DNA from: Alphaproteobacteria bacterium | GTDB taxonomy: Bacteria; Pseudomonadota; Alphaproteobacteria; Sphingomonadales; Sphingomonadaceae | Length of the DNA stretch: 8,297 nt | Assembly (NCBI GenBank): GCA_016650315.1 | Contig: JAENVZ010000207.1 | Span: forward strand, 1-8,297 | Direction: 5' to 3' | Part shown: one piece after another, positions 1 to 6,137 of the stretch | Layout: each line of letters starts with the position of its first letter | Position numbering within the stretch: the first letter of the stretch is position 1 | Position numbers and translations under genes: made by a program | Notes under the pieces: model-generated | Told to the model about the DNA's origin: nothing | Database searches by the model: none | What the model saw: only the letters and a program-made list of their open reading frames with translations

Positions 1-202
1 GTTCCAGCCCCTCGCCATAGGCCATAGCTGGTCCAGCATCATCAGGATCGACGGCCCCACCCGGAAAAACCAGTGCGCCGCCTGCAAAATCCATCTGCCG
101 CGAACGTTCCATCATTAATAATTCCGCAGGACCATCGGTCCGGTCACGAAAGATAACAAGGGTAGCGGCGGCCCGTGACTGAGGAAGACTGTCTGTAATC
201 AT
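1..202 (-). CDS. NUDIX hydrolase, N-terminal fragment (cut by the left window edge)
   Basis: Reading leftward from an ATG at 202-200, the minus strand stays open to the window edge and gives 67 residues. The segment AAATLVIFRD, then ELLMMERSRQMDFAGG and ALVFPGGAVDPDD, is the characteristic first beta-strand and 'FPGG' stretch of NUDIX hydrolases, closest in style to the NUDT19-like (COG0494) group with a MERS...FxGGxxVFPGGxVD signature. The catalytic NUDIX box (GX5EX7REUXEEXGU) lies beyond the edge, so neither activity nor substrate (a nucleoside diphosphate derivative, possibly a CoA ester) can be judged. The start is uncertain. No good Shine-Dalgarno precedes the ATG, and an in-frame GTG at 232-230 would add ten residues; a TGA at 265-263 closes the frame upstream. 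The gene is divergent from the RcnB-like gene. The family call is fairly safe; the function is not resolved. Confidence 0.8.
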   Translation of the reverse strand, partial: MITDSLPQSRAAATLVIFRDRTDGPAELLMMERSRQMDFAGGALVFPGGAVDPDDAGPAMAYGEGLE

Positions 203-424
203 CCGCCAACGGTAAAGCAGAAGCAGGTGCACGCGATAGAGTAAAATGCAGGGGCATCTATCTCAGCTTTTGCATCTGGCCAATTTGAACATTTGCCCCG
301 CATCGGGACAGAGTACCCGGCTTTCAGTATGGAAAAACAGTGCCTGAAATGCTAAACAACCTGTTAATATTGCGCTTTCCCTAGGGTGGTGCGCGTCGGC
401 AATTGCTTATGGGGAGTGATGAAC
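203..424. other. Divergent intergenic spacer between NUDIX and RcnB-like genes
   Basis: This 222-bp gap must hold the promoters of two divergent genes. It is more AT-rich than its flanks, notably around 345-372. I found no pair of -35/-10 boxes good enough to call. TTGAAC at 285-290 and TAATAT at 365-370 are the best isolated hexamers but lack convincing partners. I see no RNA gene or convincing small ORF. Confidence 0.5.
411..416 (+). promoter_or_regulatory. Ribosome binding site that decides the RcnB-like start
   Basis: GGGGAG lies 8 nt before ATG 425, which is good spacing. It lies only 2 nt before the alternative ATG at 419 and downstream of the upstream GTG codons at 386 and 389. It therefore favours 425, the start that also leaves a clean signal peptide. 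Confidence 0.65.
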
Positions 425-1336
425 ATGCGAATGATTATCCTGTCTGGACTGGCACTCGGTGTAGCAGGACTCACATCGCCCGCGATGGCCAGCGGCGAGA
501 TTGCGGGCGCAGGTCATGCGCATATGTCAGGCACGAACGTGCAACGCGCCATGCCAGCCCACCAAGGAAAGACGAATCGCTGGAGCAATCGCACGGACGG
601 ACGCTGGCATGGCGGCTGGTCCGCTCCGGGGGGATGGAACGCCTGGCGCCGTCCCGTCTATGGCCTTGTCCTGCCACGCTACTGGATTCAACCGGCCTTC
701 TATATCGCCAACACGTCCGCTTACGGCCTGACAGCCCCACCCTATGGCTATGGCTGGTCCCGCTATTATGACGATGCAGTACTGACCGACCGTTATGGCC
801 GGGTTTACGACTATCGGAGCGGCGTGCACTGGGACCGGGCCAATAATGGAGACGACAGGACCGTCTATCGCGACGCGCCAGCGCCTCGACTGCAACACTA
901 TGATTATGGCGTATATCAGGACGATGACGTCACATACCGTAATGACCATGACGATGCGGAATATCGTGGCACCTGGACAGGAACATGGATCGGCGAAGAC
1001 GGCCGAACCTATAACGGCAGCTATACCGGCACCTATTATGACGATGGGGGCAATCAAGCACCACATTGGCGGTATGACGATGCCGCGCCCGCAATGGCGC
1101 CGACCCTCCCCTATGATATGGGCACCTACGCCAACGGCTATTATTATCCAGCGCCCACGATCACCACGGTGGTCGTTCACCCTTCGGTGATCACGACGAC
1201 CACAACCTACATCGAAGAGGAAGTCGCTTACCCTGCGCGCAAAACAGCCTGGAAACCGAAGGCCTGGAAACCGAAGACCTGGAAACCGAAGACAAGATCA
1301 AAACTTGTGCCAAGAGCGACGTGCGCCTGCAAATAG
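425..1336 (+). CDS. RcnB-like periplasmic protein with a repeat-bearing basic tail
   Basis: The 303-aa product begins with a clear signal peptide (MRMIILSGLALGVAGL, probable cleavage after SPAMA at residue 22), so it should be exported to the periplasm or envelope. Residues about 72-137 match the RcnB-family core: WRRPVYG, LPRYWIQP, YGLTAPPYGYGW, RYYDDAVLTDRYGRVYD. RcnB of E. coli is a periplasmic protein of nickel/cobalt homeostasis; many alphaproteobacterial relatives have no tested role. After the core comes a Tyr/Asp-rich stretch (158-181), then a Gly-Thr-Trp/Tyr segment (181-204) with internal repetition (GTWTGTW, NGSYTGTY). Next is a Val/Thr-rich strand (245-262), and a basic tail (272-293) with three (A/T)WKPK units ending in CACK. 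It is much longer than E. coli RcnB, which is about 110 aa. The start was chosen by ribosome binding site and signal peptide. It converges with bpt across a 43-bp gap. The family call is good; metal binding is inference. Confidence 0.8.
   Translation: MRMIILSGLALGVAGLTSPAMASGEIAGAGHAHMSGTNVQRAMPAHQGKTNRWSNRTDGRWHGGWSAPGGWNAWRRPVYGLVLPRYWIQPAFYIANTSAYGLTAPPYGYGWSRYYDDAVLTDRYGRVYDYRSGVHWDRANNGDDRTVYRDAPAPRLQHYDYGVYQDDDVTYRNDHDDAEYRGTWTGTWIGEDGRTYNGSYTGTYYDDGGNQAPHWRYDDAAPAMAPTLPYDMGTYANGYYYPAPTITTVVVHPSVITTTTTYIEEEVAYPARKTAWKPKAWKPKTWKPKTRSKLVPRATCACK
1247..1291 (+). repeat. 15-bp tandem repeat, three copies, in frame
   Basis: GCCTGGAAACCGAAG occurs at 1247-1261 and 1262-1276, and with one change (ACCTGG...) at 1277-1291. 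Each unit encodes Ala/Thr-Trp-Lys-Pro-Lys, so gain or loss of a unit keeps the reading frame of the RcnB-like gene. The near-perfect DNA identity suggests recent slippage expansion rather than old protein repeats. Confidence 0.9.
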
Positions 1337-1356
1337 GACAGTGCATCATCCGATAG

Positions 1357-1374
1357 GATCGCTCAGTTGCGATC
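1357..1374. terminator. Weak candidate hairpin in the convergent gap
   Basis: GATCGC (1357-1362) and GCGATC (1369-1374) are exact inverted repeats around a 6-nt loop, TCAGTT. They lie in the 43-bp gap between the RcnB-like stop and the bpt stop, where a bidirectional terminator would be expected. The stem is only 6 bp and neither strand has a following T tract, so this is a weak candidate. Confidence 0.25.
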
Positions 1375-1379
1375 AGCGC

Positions 1380-2207
1380 TTATTTCCGAAAGATACCCGC
1401 CAGTTCCATCGGCAGAGGTCCTTCGTCAAGCACGCTTGCGATCGTGACCTCACGGATCGCCTGCTCCTGCTCATCAGGGTCAAAACGCGTCCACCCATTC
1501 TTGCCCAGGCGTTCGAGAGGACGATAGCGGACCTTGTACTGCATCCGCTTTGCCCCTTCGACCCAATAGCCCAGATAGACATAGGGCAGGCCTGCACGGC
1601 GAGCGCGGATGATGTGATCCATGATGATGAAATTGCCAAGGCCGGGCCGGTCAGCGTGATAGGGGTCGAAAAAGCTGTAGATCATCGACAGCCCGTCGCT
1701 TTGCCGATCGGTCAGGCACGCCCCGACCAGACGACCGGGCGCCCCGTTTTCAGACGGTTCACGATATTCGATGACAAAACTGTCCACCGGGGTCTGTTCG
1801 ACCATGTCGGCAAAATCCATCTCATCCATCTCGGTCATGCCGCCGTCGGGATGACGGGCCTTGAGATAACGCTGCAGCAGGTCGTACTGCTCATCGGTCG
1901 ACCAGGGCTTGCAGGCTGTGACGATCAAATTGTCATTGCGGCGGAGCAATTTGCGCTGCGTCGCATTGGCGCGGAACTCATCCGTAACGACACGGACAGA
2001 AACGCAAGCATTGCAGCCCGCGCAGCTTGGACGATAAGCGACATTCTGACTACGCCGAAAGCCGATGCGGCCAAGCGCGTCATTCAGTTCCGATGAATTT
2101 TCCCCGCTGAGTTCGGTAAACACCTTCCGTTCGCTCCGGCCCGGTAGATAGGGGCAGGGACTGGGGTTGGTTACGAAAAACCGTGGGAATCGAAAGGGCG
2201 CTGTCAC
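1380..2207 (-). CDS. bpt: Aspartate/glutamate leucyltransferase (bacterial ATE/Bpt family)
   Basis: The 275-aa product transfers an amino acid (leucine in characterised bacterial Bpt; the family is often annotated as arginyltransferase) from aminoacyl-tRNA to proteins bearing N-terminal Asp or Glu. This makes them N-degron substrates for ClpS/ClpAP in the cytosol. The N-terminal ATE domain shows [17 protein letters not shown] (residues 17-33, Cys18) and the [18 protein letters not shown] block with Cys62, Cys65 and Cys68. The C-terminal GNAT-like ATE domain shows MIYSFFDP (175-182), [11 protein letters not shown] (189-199), [10 protein letters not shown] (209-218) and [11 protein letters not shown] (222-232). 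Length is close to the bacterial norm. The start is GTG (2207-2205) with GGAGAG just upstream; the N-terminus [11 protein letters not shown] fits the family. It is a single gene, convergent with the RcnB-like gene and divergent from the sugar transferase. The donor amino acid cannot be read from sequence alone. Confidence 0.93.
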   Translation of the reverse strand: MTAPFRFPRFFVTNPSPCPYLPGRSERKVFTELSGENSSELNDALGRIGFRRSQNVAYRPSCAGCNACVSVRVVTDEFRANATQRKLLRRNDNLIVTACKPWSTDEQYDLLQRYLKARHPDGGMTEMDEMDFADMVEQTPVDSFVIEYREPSENGAPGRLVGACLTDRQSDGLSMIYSFFDPYHADRPGLGNFIIMDHIIRARRAGLPYVYLGYWVEGAKRMQYKVRYRPLERLGKNGWTRFDPDEQEQAIREVTIASVLDEGPLPMELAGIFRK

Positions 2208-2211
2208 CGAA

Positions 2212-2217
2212 CTCTCC
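2212..2217 (-). promoter_or_regulatory. Ribosome binding site for the bpt GTG start
   Basis: On the minus strand GGAGAG precedes GTG (2207-2205) with 6 nt between its GGAG core and the start. It supports use of the non-ATG start. Confidence 0.6.
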
Positions 2218-2552
2218 GACCTCGTTCTGTTGTGGTTTAGACTCCGTTAAAAACGACTATGCCGCCCGAAATTCTATATGAAAAGCGTGTTTACCACGAA
2301 AGATGGTCCAGAAGTGCTTTTTTGAGCGAACAAGGCAACCACAACGGCCAAAATGAAGGCCGCGATTAAGGAATCCTTCTCTCCTCCTTTGCTATGCCCC
2401 CCCTGTCGCCATGGCAGCACGACGTTGCTTTCGTGGCTCTCATGACCTAATCCTTTGCCTGCACATAAGGGATTGTCGGTCACCACCCTTTGCCCATCGG
2501 CCAGGACTGAACATATGGCGACATTGCCGGAACAGGATGCCGTTACCGCCCG

Positions 2553-2564
2553 CCCGATATCGGG
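2553..2564. repeat. 12-bp perfect palindrome upstream of the sugar transferase start
   Basis: CCCGATATCGGG ends 6 nt before GTG 2571 and overlaps the only purine-rich stretch (CGGGAAAA) that could act as ribosome binding site. It could be an operator half-site pair, or a small CCCG/CGGG stem in the mRNA leader. A palindrome of this length is expected about twice by chance in a window this size, so only its position makes it notable. Confidence 0.45.
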
Positions 2565-2570
2565 AAAACC

Positions 2571-3923
2571 GTGAACCTTTTCACCCCGCGCCGGACGCGC
2601 GTCCGCCTTATCGTCAAGGGCGTGATCGGTCTTGCCGACATCAGCGTGATATTCCTCAGCTTCACCCTGGTCAGCCTGCTTTACAGGGATGCAGCGCTGG
2701 ATGCGCAAACCTCAAAGACACTCGCGCTGGTGATCCCCGTTTTCGTCGGCATTGCGATCAGCAACGGCGCCTATACGACATCGGTCGTCGAACGGTTGAT
2801 GCCTTCGCTCTACAAGACACTGACTGCGTTCCTGTTCGCGGTTGGCATTTCTATCCTTGCGGTCTTCCTGTTGAAATCATCGGAATCCTTTTCCCGTGGC
2901 GTCTTTGGCCTTGGCACCGGTGTTGGCCTGATCGGACTGACGTTCAGCAGAAAGCTGTGTTGCTCCATTCATCGCCACCATTTTGGGCGGCAGTTCGTCA
3001 ATGAATTGCTGATCAACCATCGCCCGCCCAAAGCGATTATCAAACCCGATCATGTCATCACTATCGACGCCGAACTGGAGGGACTTGTTCCTGATCCTGA
3101 CGACCATGACATGATGACCCGTATCGGCGCACTGGTCAAAAATGCCGACAGCATTACGGTCAATTGCGCGGTCGATCTGCGTGACGCATGGTCTTTCGTA
3201 TTGAAGGCGGCGGACGTACAGGCGCAGATCGTTTATCCCGAACTGGACCGGATCGGTGCGCTGCGCATCGGCCATTTTGGCGATTCCACCACGCTTGCGG
3301 TATCGCTCAGCCCCCTGAGCCTGCCCAACCGGATCGTGAAGCGCGTGTTCGATCTGGCCGTGGCCGTGGCCGCGGTAATCCTGCTCGCCATCCCAATGCT
3401 GGCCATTGCTGCGTTGATCCGTATCGACAGCTCCGGAGCGGCGTTATTCAGGCAGACGCGCATCGGCCGCAACAATCAGCCGTTCATGATGCTGAAATTC
3501 CGGTCCATGGCGACCGGGCGACAGGACGATGCGGCCAGACAGCTCACCCGGCGCAATGACGAACGCCTCACCCGGATCGGCGCGTTTTTGCGCAGGACCA
3601 GTCTGGATGAACTGCCGCAAATACTGAATGTGCTGATGGGTGATATGAGCATTGTCGGCCCCCGCCCCCACGCGGCGCAGGCGCTGGCAGGCCAGTCGCT
3701 CTATTGGCAGGTCGATAACCGTTACTGGCACCGCCATGCGATCAAGCCGGGCATGACCGGCCTTGCGCAAATCCGGGGCCATCGCGGTAATACTTTTCGA
3801 GAGGATGATTTGCGCGACCGCCTGCAATCGGATCTCGACTATATCGCGCAATGGTCGCTGCTGTCGGACATTCTCATCATCATCAGCACCTTTCGGGTGC
3901 TGCGCCATGACAATGCGTTCTAG
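2571..3923 (+). CDS. Sugar transferase (polyprenyl-phosphate glycosyl-1-phosphate transferase)
   Basis: The 450-aa membrane protein is predicted to transfer a sugar-1-phosphate from a nucleotide sugar onto undecaprenyl phosphate, the first step of exopolysaccharide, capsule or O-antigen assembly. The N-terminal half has about four hydrophobic segments (roughly 18-38, 50-68, 82-101, 108-127). A soluble linker domain follows (about 130-250). The C-terminal bacterial sugar transferase domain (254-450) carries the re-entrant helix after KRVFDL (257-262), [21 protein letters not shown] (307-313), LDELPQ (345-350, catalytic Asp346-Glu347 dyad by analogy with PglC), SIVGPRPH (360-367) and [12 protein letters not shown] (392-403). 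This is the WbaP/GumD/SpsB-like large architecture. The start is GTG 2571; no earlier in-frame start follows the TGA at 2508. No other polysaccharide genes adjoin it, so the sugar cannot be named. Its stop overlaps that of ilvA. Confidence 0.9.
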   Translation: MNLFTPRRTRVRLIVKGVIGLADISVIFLSFTLVSLLYRDAALDAQTSKTLALVIPVFVGIAISNGAYTTSVVERLMPSLYKTLTAFLFAVGISILAVFLLKSSESFSRGVFGLGTGVGLIGLTFSRKLCCSIHRHHFGRQFVNELLINHRPPKAIIKPDHVITIDAELEGLVPDPDDHDMMTRIGALVKNADSITVNCAVDLRDAWSFVLKAADVQAQIVYPELDRIGALRIGHFGDSTTLAVSLSPLSLPNRIVKRVFDLAVAVAAVILLAIPMLAIAALIRIDSSGAALFRQTRIGRNNQPFMMLKFRSMATGRQDDAARQLTRRNDERLTRIGAFLRRTSLDELPQILNVLMGDMSIVGPRPHAAQALAGQSLYWQVDNRYWHRHAIKPGMTGLAQIRGHRGNTFREDDLRDRLQSDLDYIAQWSLLSDILIIISTFRVLRHDNAF

Positions 3924-5170
3924 GCCAGTTCGACAGGCGTGACTTCGTAGCCCGCAACGCCAAGCGCCGCGACCAGTTGATCGAGATGCGCCCGGTCGCG
4001 GGTTTCGCATTCGATGTCCGTGATCAGCCCCTTGGCCGGCAGGGTCGTAAAGACGCGCTGGTGATAAATCTCAATGATATTGACCTGCTGCTCGTCAAAA
4101 ATCCGTGCGACGTGGAAAAGCGCGCCCGGGCGATCCTGCAAACGGATACGCAGGCGCGCCAGACGGCCCGACCGCGCCAGATCGCGCAACAGCACATTGG
4201 CAAGCAGGCGCGTGTCGATATTGCCGCCGCACAGCACCAGGCCGACAGTTCGTCCCGCAAACCGATCCTTGTGCGCCAGCAGCGCGGCAAGCCCCGCCGC
4301 GCCCGCGCCTTCAACCACAGTCTTTTCAATCTGCAGTAGCAGACTGACCGCCTGTTCAAGATAACGTTCGCTCACCAGCACAATATCGTCGGCCAGGGCC
4401 TGCACGAATTTGCGCGTGAGTTCACCCGGCTGCTTGACAGCGATGCCTTCAGCCAGCGTATCACCCTCGCAAGGGAGATCCTCGCCCTTCACATTGGCGT
4501 ACATGGAAGGATAGAGTTCCGCCTGCACCCCGATGAGGCGAATGTCGGGCTTGAGCGCACGGGCCGCCGTACCCATGCCGGAAAACAGGCCGCCGCCGCC
4601 GATCGGCACCACCAGAGTGTCGATGTCCGGCGCGTCTTCCAGCATTTCAAGCGCGACCGTGCCCTGCCCTGCAATGATGTCCGGCTCATCGAAGGGATGC
4701 ACGAAGGTCAGGCCGCGCTCTACCTCCAGCTCGCGGCTATGGGCATAGGCCTCCTCAAATTTCTCACCGTGCAATACGACAGTGGCCCCATGACCCTGCG
4801 TCTGCATGATCTTCACCGTCGGCGTTGTTTTCGGCATGACGATGGTGACCGGCACACCCAGCCGCGCGCCATGATAGGCAAGGCCCTGCGCATGATTGCC
4901 TGCGGACGCTGCAATAACGCCTTTCTTGCGCGCTTCATCATCCAGCAACAGCAGGCGGTTCAGCGCGCCGCGCTCCTTGTAAGCCGCGGTGAATTGCAGG
5001 TTTTCGAACTTCAGATAGACCTTCGCGCCGATCATGTCGGACAGCGTGCGACTCCACAGCGTCGGCGTACGCACGATCGACGCGCCAATGCGCTTGTGCG
5101 CGGCGCGAATATCCTCGATCGTGACGGGCAGCGCGGTTGCGTCGACGGGAATTTTTTTCTGTTCATTCAT
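3920..5170 (-). CDS. ilvA: Threonine ammonia-lyase, ACT-domain (medium) form
   Basis: This cytosolic PLP enzyme deaminates L-threonine to 2-oxobutanoate and ammonia, the entry to isoleucine synthesis or threonine breakdown. In the 416-aa product, the fold-type II catalytic region shows FTAAYKERGA with the probable PLP lysine at Lys65, the SAGNHAQG loop (89-96), the tetraglycine phosphate loop PIGGGGLFSG (189-198) and CGGNID (314-319). A single C-terminal ACT domain begins around 339 (LRIRLQDRPGALFHVARI) and suggests allosteric control by an amino acid. This architecture matches the medium form rather than the two-ACT E. coli IlvA or the ACT-less TdcB-like short form. I chose ATG 5170-5168, which has AGGG about 10 nt upstream. 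A TTG three codons earlier (5179) is poorly placed for that site. The gene is divergent from the oxidoreductase, 97 bp away. The biosynthetic versus catabolic role is not fixed by sequence. Confidence 0.93.
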   Translation of the reverse strand: MNEQKKIPVDATALPVTIEDIRAAHKRIGASIVRTPTLWSRTLSDMIGAKVYLKFENLQFTAAYKERGALNRLLLLDDEARKKGVIAASAGNHAQGLAYHGARLGVPVTIVMPKTTPTVKIMQTQGHGATVVLHGEKFEEAYAHSRELEVERGLTFVHPFDEPDIIAGQGTVALEMLEDAPDIDTLVVPIGGGGLFSGMGTAARALKPDIRLIGVQAELYPSMYANVKGEDLPCEGDTLAEGIAVKQPGELTRKFVQALADDIVLVSERYLEQAVSLLLQIEKTVVEGAGAAGLAALLAHKDRFAGRTVGLVLCGGNIDTRLLANVLLRDLARSGRLARLRIRLQDRPGALFHVARIFDEQQVNIIEIYHQRVFTTLPAKGLITDIECETRDRAHLDQLVAALGVAGYEVTPVELA

Positions 5171-5267
5171 GGCGGCCAAGCCCTAGGATCGAAACCCGAA
5201 CATTTCAAGCAGCGCTTTGGCAAGATCAACCCTAGCATCACATGAAAACAGGCTTTATGCGGAGCTT
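5171..5267. promoter_or_regulatory. Divergent ilvA / oxidoreductase promoter region
   Basis: A 97-bp spacer lies between two genes reading outward, so it should hold both promoters and possibly a shared operator. CCCTAG occurs twice, at 5181-5186 and 5230-5235. I could not find consensus-quality promoter hexamers on either strand, and a leader-peptide attenuator is not apparent. Confidence 0.4.
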
Positions 5268-6137
5268 ATGACAAAAATTGCATTTATCGGCTTGGGAATC
5301 ATGGGCGGAGCAATCGCGGGACATCTCGCCGCAGCCGGACATGCATTGACCATCTTCAACCGCTCCAAGGCAAAGACCCTTGCCTGGGTCGAAAAACATG
5401 GCGGCGAGGCGGCTGCCAGTCCAGCGCTGGCCGCGCAAGGCGCCGATGTCGTTATCAGTTGCGTAGGCACTGACGATGATCTGGCCACCATCACATTGGG
5501 CAAGGATGGTGCATTTCGTACCATGAAGCCGGGCAGCCTGTTTATCGATCACACTACTGTTTCTGCCCGGATTGCCCGTCAATTATTTGTCGAGGGCGAA
5601 AGCCGCGGCATATTTTGTGTCGATGCGCCGGTTTCGGGCGGTCAGGCGGGTGCGGAAAACGGTACATTGTCCATCATGTGCGGCGGCACCGACGAAGCTC
5701 TGGCTACGGCGAAACTCATTATGCAGGCCTATGCAAGCCGCATTGTCCATGTCGGGCGCGCAGGCGCAGGCCAGACCGCCAAGATGGTCAATCAGATCGC
5801 CATTGCCGGCGTGTTGCAGGGCCTGTCCGAAGCTCTGCGCTTTGCCCAGGCAAGCGAACTTGACATCGACAAGGTGTTCGAGGCGATTTCCGGCGGCGCG
5901 GCACAAAGCTGGCAAATGGATCATCGCTGGAAAACGATGGCGCAGGACAGCTTCGATTTCGGCTTTGCGGTGGACTGGATGCGCAAGGATCTGGGCCTCG
6001 CGCTCGACGAAGCGCGCGTCAATGGCGCGACATTGCCGGTGACAGCGATTGTCGACCAGTTTTATGCCGATGTGCAGGCGATGGGTAGCAGTCGGCAGGA
6101 TACAAGCGCACTGGTCCGCAGGCTTACCCGCGCATGA
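5268..6137 (+). CDS. NAD(P)-dependent oxidoreductase, beta-hydroxyacid dehydrogenase family
   Basis: The 289-aa product has the full beta-hydroxyacid dehydrogenase layout. An N-terminal Rossmann fold carries IAFIGLGIMGGAIAGHL (4-20; family GLGxMGxxMAxNL). IDHTTVS (93-99) and the substrate loop VDAPVSGGQAGAENGTL (118-134) follow, then GAGQTAKMVNQ (166-176) with the expected catalytic Lys172 and neighbouring Asn175, and MRKDLGLAL (238-246) in the helical C-terminal domain. Relatives include 3-hydroxyisobutyrate dehydrogenase, tartronate semialdehyde reductase and GLYR-type succinic/glyoxylate semialdehyde reductases. Length is normal, but the substrate cannot be assigned. The start is ATG 5268, with GGAG at 5261-5264, closer than ideal. 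The frame is open upstream to a TTG at 5217, but those residues do not match the family. Its TGA overlaps the amidohydrolase ATG (ATGA), pointing to translational coupling. Confidence 0.88.
   Translation: MTKIAFIGLGIMGGAIAGHLAAAGHALTIFNRSKAKTLAWVEKHGGEAAASPALAAQGADVVISCVGTDDDLATITLGKDGAFRTMKPGSLFIDHTTVSARIARQLFVEGESRGIFCVDAPVSGGQAGAENGTLSIMCGGTDEALATAKLIMQAYASRIVHVGRAGAGQTAKMVNQIAIAGVLQGLSEALRFAQASELDIDKVFEAISGGAAQSWQMDHRWKTMAQDSFDFGFAVDWMRKDLGLALDEARVNGATLPVTAIVDQFYADVQAMGSSRQDTSALVRRLTRA

Larger units (their letters stand above)
2208..2570. other. 363-bp divergent intergenic region, no convincing gene
   Basis: This spacer separates the divergent bpt and sugar transferase genes and must hold both promoters. 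I could not define good -35/-10 boxes. Other things seen in it are an AAAGGAGG on the minus strand (2390-2383) with no start codon at usable distance, a minus-strand open frame whose last part is hydrophobic, and a 12-bp palindrome next to the sugar transferase start. A 15-codon plus-strand ORF (2278-2325, MKSVFTTKDGPEVLF) has no ribosome binding site and is not called. No tRNA or riboswitch fold was recognised. Confidence 0.5.

Noticed and set aside
527..1180. Long minus-strand open frame (217 codons) opposite the RcnB-like gene
   Set aside because: It is Ile/Val/Gly-rich, as expected from the complement of a Tyr/Asp/Gly-rich GC-biased gene. It has no recognisable domain, and the plus strand has a signal peptide, a family match and a ribosome binding site.
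1305..2096. Plus-strand open frame of 263 codons opposite bpt
   Set aside because: It lies opposite a gene with all ATE-family motifs; its own translation matches no family and its start overlaps the RcnB-like tail out of frame.
2278..2325. Fifteen-codon ORF in the bpt/sugar transferase spacer as a leader peptide
   Set aside because: No ribosome binding site, no run of regulatory codons, and no attenuator-like hairpins follow it.
2274..2708. Minus-strand 144-codon frame spanning the spacer and the sugar transferase start
   Set aside because: Its first half is the complement of the confident sugar transferase coding region, and its ATG has no supported ribosome binding site. Only the hydrophobic end is noted as a low-interest finding.
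2411..3004. Plus-strand 197-codon frame overlapping the sugar transferase in another frame
   Set aside because: Rich in Arg, Pro, Cys and His in the manner of an out-of-frame GC-rich shadow; the in-frame product has clear transmembrane segments and catalytic motifs.
5181..5235. Two CCCTAG hexamers in the ilvA/oxidoreductase spacer as a possible operator
   Set aside because: The copies are 49 bp apart, only six bases long, and show no extended similarity; chance is sufficient.
4697..5245. Plus-strand 182-codon frame opposite ilvA
   Set aside because: It lies opposite the PLP-lysine and glycine-loop coding region of ilvA, and its translation is Gln/Arg-rich without family resemblance.
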